Positions 34,195 through 42,609 of a stretch of 64,000 bases of DNA are shown piece by piece. Both the position numbers and the translations under genes were made by a program. The stretch is from contig OMZE01000005.1 of the NCBI GenBank assembly GCA_900315455.1, positions 1-64,000 on the forward strand, given 5' to 3'. Position 1 is the stretch's first letter. Each line of letters begins with the position of its first letter. Source of the DNA: an uncultured Prevotellaceae bacterium (lineage in GTDB: Bacteria; Bacteroidota; Bacteroidia; Bacteroidales; Bacteroidaceae). The notes beneath the pieces are model-generated. The model had not been told where the DNA came from. It ran no database searches and saw only the letters and a program-made list of their open reading frames with translations.

Positions 34195-34365
34195 TATCTT
34201 TGCAAAGATAATGAAAGTCGAGCGCAGAACAAAATGAACTTGTTCATTTTTTATGCCGAGACGCATCTTATCTTAGCCACGTTGTGGCAAAGTAATGAAA
34301 GTCGAGCGCAGAACAAAATGAACTTATTCATTTTTTATGCCGAGACGCATCTTATCTTCGCCACA
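34195..34365 (-). repeat. Two-unit array of composite hairpin/promoter repeats before holA
   Basis: Unit length 84 bp. Read on the minus strand, the gene-proximal unit has TTTG (34233-34230)-N19-TATCTTTG (34210-34203), a perfect promoter for holA with a leader near 70 nt. The upstream unit has TTTG (34317-34314)-N19-TACTTTG (34294-34288), one base short, followed by hairpin GCCAC-AAC-GTGGC. Each unit also holds an AAAATGAA/TTCATTTT hairpin. The proximal -7 box lies in an 18-bp perfect palindrome (TTATCTTTG CAAAGATAA). Confidence 0.85.
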
Positions 34366-34389
34366 TTATACAATAACCTATTTTGAGTG

Positions 34390-34848
34390 ATGGTTGACTT
34401 AACTCTCCCCTCTTTCGGGATCAGGATTATGGAGCGTGGCGGCAAGCGCGTGGTATTCGACCCACTCCGTCGCCGTTATGTGTCGCTTACTCCAGAGGAG
34501 TGGGTGCGCCAGCATTTTGTCAACTACCTGACTGCCCACCTTGGTTACCCGATGGCTCTGCTTGCCAACGAGGTGGAGTTGCAAGTTGGCCAAAAGCGGC
34601 TTCGTTGCGACACTGTTGTTTACGGCAAGCAGGCCGAGCCTCTGATGATAGTGGAATACAAGGCACCCCACATCCCTGTCACCCAGAAGGTGTTCGACCA
34701 GGTATCCGCCTACAACCTGCTGTTGCATGTCGACTATCTCCTGGTGAGCAATGGAGTGGAGCACTATTGTTGCAAGATGGACTATGACAATCAAAAATAT
34801 TTATTTTTGGAGTCTATCCCGACATACGAAAACATTTTACAAAAGTAA
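34390..34848 (+). CDS. HsdR N-terminal-like nuclease-fold protein
   Basis: 152 residues from the ATG at 34390; a GTG codon directly before is in frame. It matches the type I restriction enzyme R N-terminal domain (HSDR_N): YPMALLANEVELQVGQKRLRCDTVVYGKQAEPLMIVEYKAP is the PD-(D/E)xK layout with E, D and ExK. No HsdM/HsdS or helicase part is present, so this is the stand-alone Bacteroidota form, a putative nuclease of unknown role. It is divergent from holA. Confidence 0.88.
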   Translation: MVDLTLPSFGIRIMERGGKRVVFDPLRRRYVSLTPEEWVRQHFVNYLTAHLGYPMALLANEVELQVGQKRLRCDTVVYGKQAEPLMIVEYKAPHIPVTQKVFDQVSAYNLLLHVDYLLVSNGVEHYCCKMDYDNQKYLFLESIPTYENILQK

Positions 34849-34872
34849 CATTTGACACATTAAGAACAAGAT

Positions 34873-35673
34873 ATGGGTATTTTCAAATGGATAGGTGGAG
34901 CCCTTGGTTTCATGTTCGCTCCCCCACTCGGTATCTTTTTAGGTTATTTTCTTGGCAGCATCATCGACGGCATCATCGATGGCAGTGAGAGTTCCTCGTA
35001 CCAGTCGGAGGACTACGCCCAATCCAGCGATACCGGCAGCCGATATGATACTGGTCGCCGCAACAGTTTTCTTTTTTCTCTGTTGGTATTGGCTTCCTAT
35101 GTGATTCGTGCCGACGGCAAGGTGATGCACTCTGAGATGGAGTATGTACGCAGGTTTCTCCGTGTGAATTTCGGAGAGTCGTCGGTGGAGCAAGGCAATC
35201 AGATTATCCTCCGCTTATTGGAGGAGCAGAAGAAATCGCCTTATCTCTTCCAACAGCGTATCCGTCAGGTGTGCCAGCAGATTGCCGGTGCGTTGAATTA
35301 CAGTGAGCGTTTGCAGTTGCTCAACTTTCTCGTCGACCTGGCCAAGTCGGACGGCACTGTTCCCCAGTCGGAACTGAATGCCCTCTACGAGATAGCCCAG
35401 AACATGGGGTTGTCGCGCAGTGATGTCGATATGATGGTCAACCTGGAGCGTGGAAGCAGTTCTGAAGGCACGTTGGAAGAAGCCTACAAGGTTCTTGGTG
35501 TATCTCCCACCGCCACCGACGACGAAGTGAAGAAGGCCTACCGCAAGTTGGCCCTTGAGCACCATCCCGACCGTGTGTCGGCCCTTGGTGACGATGTGCG
35601 CAAGGCTGCCGAGAAGAAGTTCCAGGAGATTAACGCGGCGAAGGAGAAGATATGGAAATCGAGGGGACTTTAG
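34873..35673 (+). CDS. TerB/DnaJ-domain protein (DjlA-like)
   Basis: 266 residues. A glycine-rich hydrophobic N-terminus ([27 protein letters not shown]) suggests membrane insertion. A TerB-like helical domain (about 60-180) and a C-terminal J domain (about 200-266) with the HPD motif in LEHHPDRV follow. The DjlA architecture means a membrane-linked DnaK co-chaperone. It lies 24 nt after the HsdR_N-like gene and probably shares its transcript. Confidence 0.93.
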   Translation: MGIFKWIGGALGFMFAPPLGIFLGYFLGSIIDGIIDGSESSSYQSEDYAQSSDTGSRYDTGRRNSFLFSLLVLASYVIRADGKVMHSEMEYVRRFLRVNFGESSVEQGNQIILRLLEEQKKSPYLFQQRIRQVCQQIAGALNYSERLQLLNFLVDLAKSDGTVPQSELNALYEIAQNMGLSRSDVDMMVNLERGSSSEGTLEEAYKVLGVSPTATDDEVKKAYRKLALEHHPDRVSALGDDVRKAAEKKFQEINAAKEKIWKSRGL

Positions 35674-35712
35674 TCTGGACTTTGCCCGATTGAGAATTGT
35701 ACAGAAAAAGCA

Positions 35713-35741
35713 CAGAGGCGCCTTTTGGGCGCCTCTGTTTT
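35713..35741. terminator. Bidirectional terminator
   Basis: A 10-bp stem CAGAGGCGCC / GGCGCCTCTG with a T loop and TTTTG after it. It lies between the convergent djlA-like gene and aldA; the minus side reads into CTTTTTC. Confidence 0.85.
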
Positions 35742-35757
35742 GTTGATGTGTGGTATT

Positions 35758-37197
35758 TTACTCGTAGTGTGTGTCGAGGTATACCACTTTCGTGACGAGG
35801 TATTCTTCCACGCCATGTTTTCCGTCGGCCCCACCGATGCCACTCTTTTTCATTCCGGCATGGAATCCCTGCATGGCCTCGAAGTGCTCGCGGTTGATAT
35901 ACACCTCTCCGAATTCCAGTTCTCTGCACACCTTGGCAGCGATGTCGATGCTCTTGGTGTACACCGACGACGCCAGTCCGTATTCCACGTCGTTGGCCCA
36001 TGCGATGACCTGGTCGATATTGTCGAACTCCACGAGAGGGATGACCGGTCCGAAAGTCTCCTCGTGCACGATGTCGAAGTCCTGCTTCACGTCATCGAGC
36101 ACGGTAGCGGCATAGAAGTAGCCCTTCTCCCCCACTCTGTTTCCGCCGCAGAGCAGTTTTGCTCCCTGTTTGATGGCGTTGGCCACCTTTGCCTCCACGC
36201 TCTCGAGCGCGCGTTGCTCCACGAGAGGTCCCATGTCGACGCTGTCGTCGGCGCAAGGGTCGCCCACCTTCACAGCCTTCATCTTCTTGACGAGGATGTC
36301 GGTGAACTCCTTCTTGATATCCTTATGCACATACACTCGCTCTGCATTGTTGCAGATCTGTCCGTTGTTTCCTATTCTCGAGTCCACCACCCATTGTGCG
36401 GCAGCCTCAAGGTCGGCATCTGGGAACACGATGGCGGGAGCCTTTCCTCCCAGTTCGAGCGACACCTTTGTGATATTGTCGGCGGCAGCCTTCATGATGC
36501 TCTCTCCAGCCCCCACGCTTCCGGTGACGCTGACGATGCCGATTTTCGGGCTTGCTGCCAATGCGTTGCCCACCACCGAGCCTTTTCCTGTGATGACGTT
36601 GAAGACGCCAGCGGGCAGCCCTGTCTCATCCACCACCTTGGCGAACTCGCAGCAGTTTTCCGGTGTGAGTTGTGAGGGTTTGATGACGATGGTACATCCT
36701 GTGATGAGTGCAGCGCCCGCCTTTCGTGCGATGAGGAAGAAGGGGAAGTTCCATGGCAAGATGCCAGCCACCACGCCGATGGGTTCTTTGAAGAGCATGA
36801 TGTTTTCGCCCCTTCTGTCGCTGGGAATTATCTCGCCCTCTATCTGTCGTGCGAACGTGGCCATGTAGTCGAAGTAGTCGGCGGTGACTGCCACCTCTAC
36901 GGTAGCCCAGTTGCGTGTCTTTCCTTGTTCGCGCATGATGATGTCGACGAACTCGTTTTGTCTTTTCCTGATGCCGTCGGCCATTTTCTTCAGGTAAGCC
37001 GCCCTCTCTATTGCCGGTGTCTTTGCCCAGGCTTTCTGTGCTGCCTTAGCAGCGTCGAGTACTTCGTCCACCTCTTCCACGGTACCTTCCGGTTGACGGC
37101 TGATTACCTCTTCGGTAGAGGGGTTGAGGACTTTGATCCATTTGCCCGACTTGCTTTCAACGAACTTGCCGTTGATGTACATTTTTAAGTCTTTCAT
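35758..37197 (-). CDS. aldA: Aldehyde dehydrogenase (lactaldehyde dehydrogenase type)
   Basis: 479 residues, the same length as E. coli AldA. ALDH signatures are PWNFPFF, KPSQLTPE, TGSVGAGESI, VSLELGGKAP (general-base Glu), NNGQICNNAERV with catalytic Cys282 and EETFGPVIPL. It oxidises lactaldehyde or glycolaldehyde to the acid with NAD+, usually after fucose or rhamnose breakdown. No deoxysugar genes are nearby. The substrate is inferred from overall resemblance. Confidence 0.92.
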   Translation of the reverse strand: MKDLKMYINGKFVESKSGKWIKVLNPSTEEVISRQPEGTVEEVDEVLDAAKAAQKAWAKTPAIERAAYLKKMADGIRKRQNEFVDIIMREQGKTRNWATVEVAVTADYFDYMATFARQIEGEIIPSDRRGENIMLFKEPIGVVAGILPWNFPFFLIARKAGAALITGCTIVIKPSQLTPENCCEFAKVVDETGLPAGVFNVITGKGSVVGNALAASPKIGIVSVTGSVGAGESIMKAAADNITKVSLELGGKAPAIVFPDADLEAAAQWVVDSRIGNNGQICNNAERVYVHKDIKKEFTDILVKKMKAVKVGDPCADDSVDMGPLVEQRALESVEAKVANAIKQGAKLLCGGNRVGEKGYFYAATVLDDVKQDFDIVHEETFGPVIPLVEFDNIDQVIAWANDVEYGLASSVYTKSIDIAAKVCRELEFGEVYINREHFEAMQGFHAGMKKSGIGGADGKHGVEEYLVTKVVYLDTHYE

Positions 37198-37432
37198 AAA
37201 CTTGATTGTTTTAGTTAGAGAAATATAGGTTAAGTATCACATTCGCTTCACTTGTGTCAATTAAAAGGGAGTTGATGGGGAGTATGCCCACATCATTACC
37301 CATTGATTTGGCATGATGTCTTATCAAGATGGCATAAACCATTTTTATTCCATCATTTCCTCCGCTTGCGAGAATTGCGTATGGAATAGTGCTGTTTTCT
37401 CCTTGACTTGTTTTTTCACCACAAAAATATAG
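37198..37432. other. Leader of aldA with degenerate short repeats
   Basis: No gene. CATTCGCTTCACTTGTGTC (about 37240-37258) and CTCCGCTTGCGAGAATTGCG (about 37359-37378) look like worn copies of the repeat at 38347. A -7 box TATTTTTG (minus, 37429-37422) with TTGG 19 nt upstream is the likely aldA promoter, giving a leader of about 220 nt. Confidence 0.45.
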
Positions 37433-37468
37433 AAAAAAAATCATAATCCAAGCGGATTATGATTTTTT
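37433..37468 (-). terminator. Terminator of the Zn-ribbon gene
   Basis: A 15-bp stem (AAAAAATCATAATCC / GGATTATGATTTTTT) with a 4-nt loop; T-runs on both strands. It overlaps the -33 region of the aldA promoter. Confidence 0.85.
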
Positions 37469-37513
37469 AAAAGTTTTGTGAAGAGACACTTCTATCGGGA
37501 GACAATCCCGGGT

Positions 37514-38338
37514 TTAGTTTTCTTCTGTATTCTCGCTTTTTCTTCTGCTGCGTGTTGAACGCTTTTTGGGCTTTTCCTCTGTTGTGATTTTCACGCCGGC
37601 CAATTCGGGGTCGATGAGGATACGGCCGCAATACTCGCACACGATGATTTTCTTGTGCATCTTGATGTCGAGTTGTCGCTGTGGCGGGATTTTGTTGAAG
37701 CATCCACCGCAAGCGTCGCGCTGCACATACACCACACCCAGACCGTTGCGGGCGTTCTTACGGATGCGCTTGAAACTGGTGAGCAGACGAGGTTCGATTT
37801 TCACCTCCAGGTCGGCAGCCTTGCTCTTGAGTTTGTCCTCTTCTTCCTTGGTTTCCTGCATGATTTCATCGAGTTCACCTTTTTTCTCCTCGAGTATCTG
37901 CGTGCGGTCTTCCACAAGTTCCTGGTTTTGCTTGAGCACTTCCTGCCTCTCTTCTATCCTTGTCTGAGCCTCTCGGATTTTCTTGTTGCAGAGTTCGATT
38001 TCGAGCGTCTGGTATTCTATCTCCTTGCTCAGCGTGTCATACTCCCTGTTGTTCTTCACCTCGTTGAGTTGCTCATTGTATCTTGCCACGCTGGCCTCTG
38101 CCTCGGCGATATCACCCTTTCTCTGGGTGATGGCGTTCTGGAACTCAGAGATTTCGTTCTCTATTTTCTCGATGCGTGTGCGCAGACCTGTGATTTCGTC
38201 TTCCAGGTCTTGCACCTCCAGGGGCAGTTCGCCTCTGAGCGCTCTCTTCTCATCGATCTGCGAAAGTGTGGACTGCAGTTCGAAGAGAGTTTCCAGTTTC
38301 TTCTCAACTGGTAAGTCTGTAGGATCTTTTTTTGCCAT
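37514..38338 (-). CDS. Coiled-coil C4 zinc-ribbon protein
   Basis: The ATG at 38338 gives 274 residues (MAKKDPTDL); one 18 nt upstream is also in frame. Residues about 12-190 form a long coiled coil, followed by the zinc ribbon with CGGC and CEYC, then a Lys/Arg-rich tail (KKRSTRSRRKS). It is the widespread family annotated as a Zn-ribbon nucleic-acid-binding protein, found beside Nif3-like genes, as here. Function is not settled; RNA binding is likely. Confidence 0.92.
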   Translation of the reverse strand: MAKKDPTDLPVEKKLETLFELQSTLSQIDEKRALRGELPLEVQDLEDEITGLRTRIEKIENEISEFQNAITQRKGDIAEAEASVARYNEQLNEVKNNREYDTLSKEIEYQTLEIELCNKKIREAQTRIEERQEVLKQNQELVEDRTQILEEKKGELDEIMQETKEEEDKLKSKAADLEVKIEPRLLTSFKRIRKNARNGLGVVYVQRDACGGCFNKIPPQRQLDIKMHKKIIVCEYCGRILIDPELAGVKITTEEKPKKRSTRSRRKSENTEEN

Positions 38339-38346
38339 ATTACTTA

Positions 38347-38407
38347 AGTTTCGCATTCGCTCCGCTTACGGAAGTTAAAGGGAATTCCTTCGCTTGCGCA
38401 AGTTGAG
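38347..38407. repeat. Short palindromic repeat, second family
   Basis: Contains TTCGCATTCGCTCCGCTTAC, then GGAAGTTAAAGGGAATTCC and CTTCGCTTGCGCAAG, with small stems TCCG/CGGA and CTTG/CAAG. Similar words recur near 37240, 37359 and 56910. It fills the gap between the Zn-ribbon and Nif3-like genes. Confidence 0.6.
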
Positions 38408-38413
38408 TCATAA

Positions 38414-39199
38414 TTATAAATAGATAATCGGGTTGGTATTGAGTTTTGTCAGGTAGCACCCGACGCCCTCACATTTTTCCTTGATGATGGATTGCAATAT
38501 TTCGCTGGTGAATTGTTCGCTTTGGTAGTGTCCGATGACGCAGACCTGTATTTCCTGGTCATGTCCGAAGAAGTCGTGGTAGTGCATCTCCCCGGTGACG
38601 AAGGCGTCGGCCCCTTGTGCAATGGCATCATCGAGGAGGAATGCCCCTGCCCCACCGCAGAGAGCCACCCGTTGGATGTCGCGCTGCAGGAGTTGGTTGG
38701 CCTGTACGCAAGCCACGTTGAACGTATCTTTCAGCATCTTCATGAAGTCGGCCGCTCTCATGGGTTGTGGCAGCATGCCCACCACCCCACTGCCACTCTC
38801 AACGCCCATGACGTTTTTTGGCGCAAGGAACTGGATGTCGTGGAGCATCATTTTCTCCGCTATCTTGAAGTTCACCCCACCTTTAGCATTATCGAGGTTG
38901 GTGTGCATCGAGATGATGGCGATATTGTTTTTCACCGCTTTCATCACACAGCGTTGCACCATATTGGCATCCGACACCTGTTTGAGTCCTCGGAAGATGA
39001 GCGGGTGGTGCGACACGATGAGGTTGCAGCCCAGTTGCACGGCCTCATCGATGACCTCTTCGGTCACGTCAAGACACAATAATGCCCCTGATGCATCCGT
39101 CTCTGTCAGTCCCACTTGCAGGCCGGCATTATCGTAGTCTTCCTGCAGGGGCAGAGGCGCGAACTGTTCAAGGGCATGGAGCACTTCTTTTATTTTCAC
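38414..39199 (-). CDS. Nif3-like dinuclear metal centre protein
   Basis: 261 residues, the short form without the central insertion. Metal ligands are in NLIVSHHPLIF, MHTNLDN and the late GHYQSEQFTSE, with GEMHYHDFF. It is annotated in many genomes as GTP cyclohydrolase I type 2/NIF3; the biochemical role is unresolved. It is paired with the Zn-ribbon gene, a common neighbour. Confidence 0.95.
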   Translation of the reverse strand: MKIKEVLHALEQFAPLPLQEDYDNAGLQVGLTETDASGALLCLDVTEEVIDEAVQLGCNLIVSHHPLIFRGLKQVSDANMVQRCVMKAVKNNIAIISMHTNLDNAKGGVNFKIAEKMMLHDIQFLAPKNVMGVESGSGVVGMLPQPMRAADFMKMLKDTFNVACVQANQLLQRDIQRVALCGGAGAFLLDDAIAQGADAFVTGEMHYHDFFGHDQEIQVCVIGHYQSEQFTSEILQSIIKEKCEGVGCYLTKLNTNPIIYL

Positions 39200-39312
39200 G
39201 CTTGTCTGCTTTTGGTTCCAAAAACATTAGTTTGCAAAGTTAGTGAGATTTAGGGAGAATCCGCTATTCTCGGGCAAGGAATTAACTTTTTTTATCAAGT
39301 TGGAAGGAGAAG

Positions 39313-39375
39313 ATGGGCGGGATGGGCTATATGGGCAGAATGGGCGGGATGGGCAGAGTAGGCGAGGTGGGCTAT
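39313..39375. repeat. 9-bp G-rich tandem repeat (seven units)
   Basis: Units ATGGGCGGG, ATGGGCTAT, ATGGGCAGA, ATGGGCGGG, ATGGGCAGA, GTAGGCGAG and GTGGGCTAT run without interruption. The plus strand has repeated GGG tracts. It lies between the endonuclease and Nif3-like genes. Confidence 0.85.
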
Positions 39376-39392
39376 GAGCCCAGGCCGCCCCT

Positions 39393-40337
39393 TTACTTTC
39401 CGGTGTTTCCCCTCGAGCGCGCCTTATAGACCTGCCATTCCTGGTTCATCGTCTCGATGCTGGCTGCCTCGATAATGTTTTCCACCTTGTCATCGAGTCT
39501 GGGAAAGAAATCGATGCCCGTAAGTTTTTCCACTTCGTCTACAGACTTGATGCAGTCGGTCATCTTTCTGTGTTTTCCGCTATTGGGATAGACGAAGCCT
39601 ATGGCTTTCGACTTCCCCCTGTCGTCGAGGATGACCTTGAAGAAAGCATCGGGCACCGCCACTTTATTCTTTCCGATGGTCTTTCTCACCCCATTGTAAA
39701 AAATGGGTCCTGTGACGATGTAGATATCGCCTATGCTTCTTGCCCAATAGCGGCACTGTATTTCGAGGTCGTTCCAGTCGCCCTTGTTCAGCCAGTGGTT
39801 TTGCGGGCAGATATTGGAGAAGAGAAACGACTGCATCTGCGCCCTTCGGTCCCATTTGTTGTCGCCTGAGGGACACATATGTCCTCTGTCGTAACGCGAA
39901 TCATAGTAGTCGTCGTCGGTAGCCCTTGGGTAAGGCACGTCCATGTCTTCCGTAAACTCCATGTTGTCGCGGTAGTTGTTGCCATTGGTGTGTGCTTTGG
40001 TGAGATGCCAAGCCACCCAGTTGGGTATCTTACGGTCTTTGTTGTACGACACGAAATAGCCTTCGCGCTTGAGCAGCAGTTCTGCTGTGGCGTTCATCCT
40101 GGCAGGAATCTCCATGGCGTTGAACGTAGCCTTTTTCTTTTCCCTCGCCTTCTTGGTGTCGCTTGTGGTAGTGGAAGTATTGTCGGTCTTTGATTCTTCC
40201 CAATAATAGAAAGACGTTGCCTGTTGGTCTTCGTCAGCAGGTTCTGGCGTCTTGCTCTTCTTGCATCCCACGAGGGTGAGTATTATGAGTGCGGCACAGC
40301 ACACCATTCTCTCCAATGTATCATTTCTCATTGCCAT
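39393..40337 (-). CDS. DNA/RNA non-specific endonuclease, lipoprotein
   Basis: Taking the ATG at 40337 gives 314 residues and a lipoprotein signal ending LTLVGC/K; further in-frame upstream sequence is AT-rich and lacks a plausible start. The beta-beta-alpha-metal nuclease domain is clear: YDRGHMCPSGDNKWD (DRGH motif with catalytic His) and SNICPQNHWLNKGDWNDLE (metal Asn). It degrades DNA and RNA outside the cytoplasm, for nutrient uptake or defence of the cell surface. A 60-residue Thr/Lys-rich linker follows the lipid anchor. Confidence 0.92.
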   Translation of the reverse strand: MAMRNDTLERMVCCAALIILTLVGCKKSKTPEPADEDQQATSFYYWEESKTDNTSTTTSDTKKAREKKKATFNAMEIPARMNATAELLLKREGYFVSYNKDRKIPNWVAWHLTKAHTNGNNYRDNMEFTEDMDVPYPRATDDDYYDSRYDRGHMCPSGDNKWDRRAQMQSFLFSNICPQNHWLNKGDWNDLEIQCRYWARSIGDIYIVTGPIFYNGVRKTIGKNKVAVPDAFFKVILDDRGKSKAIGFVYPNSGKHRKMTDCIKSVDEVEKLTGIDFFPRLDDKVENIIEAASIETMNQEWQVYKARSRGNTGK

Positions 40338-40529
40338 GGTGGTTAGTCGTTTGATGTTGTCATTGACAAGCGACAAAAATAATAAAAATATGAATAAAGT
40401 CTTATAGAAATGCACAAAAAAGACAATTTTCATAAGAAAAACGACATCTCTATCTGTCATTTTGTTCTTTTTTTTGAAAACAAGACCATTTTTCTTGTTC
40501 ATACCCACAAAAAAATGCTGGATTTTATC

Positions 40530-40537
40530 TAATTTTG
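40530..40537 (+). promoter_or_regulatory. -7 box of the agmatine operon
   Basis: TAATTTTG matches TAnnTTTG, 21 nt before the aguA ATG. No clear -33 element. Confidence 0.5.
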
Positions 40538-40558
40538 CATTTAGAAGACTGACGCATC

Positions 40559-41629
40559 ATGCCAAACGACACCTATTTTCCCGCCGAATGGCATTACCAA
40601 AGTGGGGTACAACTTACCTGGCCCCATGCCGGCACCGACTGGAAAGACTGTCTTGACGAGATTACCGAGACATTCTTGCAGTTGGCGAAAGCCATTGCCA
40701 GCCATGAGCATCTGCTTGTGGTCTGTCCCGACGTGTGGGAACTGCGCGTGTTGCTCTCACAGCATCTCACCGCCGAGGAGATGCACCGTGTGCTCTTCTG
40801 CTGGTGCGACACCAATGACACATGGGCGCGCGACCATGGTGCCATCACCCTCCTCCACCCCACTCCTGACGGAGAAGTTCCCCTGTTGCTCAACTTCAAG
40901 TTCAATGGTTGGGGCGAGAAGTTCCCTTCCGACCTCGACGATGCCATCACCGGCGAGGTAGCCAACCATGGCCTGTTTCATGTCCCCCTTACCGACCACT
41001 CTGATTTCGTGCTCGAAGGCGGTTCGATAGAAACCGACGGCCTTGGCACCCTTTTCACCACCAGCATGTGCCTTCTGGCTCCCCATCACAACCCGTCGCT
41101 CACCCAAGCCGAGATAGAGGAGCGTCTGAAGTCGATGCTGTGTGTAGACCGTGTGGTATGGCTCGACCACGGCTCGCTGTTGGGCGACGACACCGACGGC
41201 CATATCGACACCATTGTGCGCTGCGCCCCCGACCACACCCTGCTCTACGTGGGGTGCGATGATACCGGCGACCCCCAATATGCCGATTTCCTCGCCTTGG
41301 AGCAACAACTTCAGGCTTTGCGCACCATCGACGGCAAGCCCTACCGTCTGCTCCGCCTTCCCATGCCCACTCCCATTTATGACGACGGCACCCGTTTGCC
41401 CGCCACCTACGCCAACTTTTTGGTGATTAATGGTGCTGTGATAGTGCCCACCTACCGTCAGCCCCGCAACGACGACATGGCCGCCGCCACCATTGCCCAG
41501 GCATTCCCCGGCCGCGAGGTCATCCGTATCGACGCCACCACGGTGATACGCCAGCATGGTTCGCTCCACTGCCTCACCATGCAATATCCCGATGGTGTGC
41601 TGGTGAAGCCCAACCCCGTGAACATCTGA
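40559..41629 (+). CDS. aguA: Agmatine deiminase
   Basis: 356 residues, PAD_porph family. Active-site pieces are FKFNGWGEKF, LEGGSIETDG, DDTDGHIDT and catalytic Cys338 in HGSLHCLTMQ. It hydrolyses agmatine to N-carbamoylputrescine and ammonia. The next gene encodes the enzyme that uses this product, which supports agmatine over peptidyl-arginine as substrate. Cytosolic. Confidence 0.95.
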   Translation: MPNDTYFPAEWHYQSGVQLTWPHAGTDWKDCLDEITETFLQLAKAIASHEHLLVVCPDVWELRVLLSQHLTAEEMHRVLFCWCDTNDTWARDHGAITLLHPTPDGEVPLLLNFKFNGWGEKFPSDLDDAITGEVANHGLFHVPLTDHSDFVLEGGSIETDGLGTLFTTSMCLLAPHHNPSLTQAEIEERLKSMLCVDRVVWLDHGSLLGDDTDGHIDTIVRCAPDHTLLYVGCDDTGDPQYADFLALEQQLQALRTIDGKPYRLLRLPMPTPIYDDGTRLPATYANFLVINGAVIVPTYRQPRNDDMAAATIAQAFPGREVIRIDATTVIRQHGSLHCLTMQYPDGVLVKPNPVNI

Positions 41630-41653
41630 AACCATTTTGTTGCTATCCTGTCT

Positions 41654-42562
41654 ATGAAACAACTGAAAATAGGTATTGTGCAACAGCACAACACCGCCGA
41701 CACCGCCGACAACATGCGCCGCCTTGCCGCAAGCATCACCTCCCTCTCCCAGCAGGGAGCACAACTCATCGTCCTCCAGGAGTTGCACAACTCGCTCTAT
41801 TTCTGCCAAACCGAGGATGTGGGAGAGTTTGACCAGGCAGAACCTGTCCCCGGCCCTTCGACTGCATTTTACGGTGCATTGGCCAAGGAGTGCCATGTGG
41901 TGCTGGTGACCTCACTTTTCGAGCGTCGTGCCCCCGGTCTCTACCACAACACCGCCGTGGTGTTCGACAGCGACGGCAACATGGCCGGCCGATATCGCAA
42001 GATGCACATCCCCGACGACCCTGCCTATTATGAGAAGTTCTACTTCACCCCCGGCGACCTCGGTTTCCATCCCATCGACACCAGCGTGGGCCGTTTGGGC
42101 GTGATGGTATGCTGGGACCAATGGTATCCCGAGGCAGCGCGACTGATGGCCCTTGCCGGTGCCGACCTGCTCATCTACCCCACCGCCATCGGCTATGAGA
42201 GCAGCGACACCCCCGAGGAACAGCAACGTCAGCGTGAGGCATGGACCACCGTGCAGCGCGGCCATGCCGTAGCCAACGGTCTTCCTGTGGTAGCCGTCAA
42301 CCGTGTGGGGCATGAGCCAGACCCCTCGGGCCAGACCCGTGGCATCATGTTCTGGGGAAGCAGTTTTGTGGCTGGTCCACAGGGCGAGTTGCTCTACCGT
42401 GCCAATGCCGATGACGAGGCTACCGCCGTAGTGGATGTCGACCTCGACCACAGCGAGCAAGTACGTCGCTGGTGGCCCTTTCTCCGCGACCGCCGCATAG
42501 AGGATTATGGGGATATTGTCAGGAGATTCAGGGACACTGGGCTTTGCCCAAATGAAAAATAA
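41654..42562 (+). CDS. aguB: N-carbamoylputrescine amidase
   Basis: 302 residues, nitrilase superfamily. The triad is Glu in LIVLQELHNSLYFCQ, Lys in YRKMHIPDDPAYYEKFYF and Cys153 in GVMVCWDQWYPEAARL. It converts N-carbamoylputrescine to putrescine, CO2 and ammonia. It is 24 nt after aguA. Together the two complete the arginine-agmatine route to polyamines; the arginine decarboxylase is not in the window. Confidence 0.97.
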   Translation: MKQLKIGIVQQHNTADTADNMRRLAASITSLSQQGAQLIVLQELHNSLYFCQTEDVGEFDQAEPVPGPSTAFYGALAKECHVVLVTSLFERRAPGLYHNTAVVFDSDGNMAGRYRKMHIPDDPAYYEKFYFTPGDLGFHPIDTSVGRLGVMVCWDQWYPEAARLMALAGADLLIYPTAIGYESSDTPEEQQRQREAWTTVQRGHAVANGLPVVAVNRVGHEPDPSGQTRGIMFWGSSFVAGPQGELLYRANADDEATAVVDVDLDHSEQVRRWWPFLRDRRIEDYGDIVRRFRDTGLCPNEK

Positions 42563-42609
42563 AAGGGATTTAAAGAGACCTTACCTTTTTTGGCGTCTTT
42601 ATTGCGCTA

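Noticed and set aside
34135-34386. 83-codon open frame on the plus strand
   Set aside because: It simply reads through the two 84-bp repeat units before holA, giving a duplicated peptide.
34390-34848. Type I restriction system
   Set aside because: Only an HsdR_N-like domain is present; no HsdM, HsdS or helicase part is in the window.
37211-37444. 77-codon open frame on the minus strand
   Set aside because: It lies in the aldA leader and reads through degenerate repeats and the terminator.
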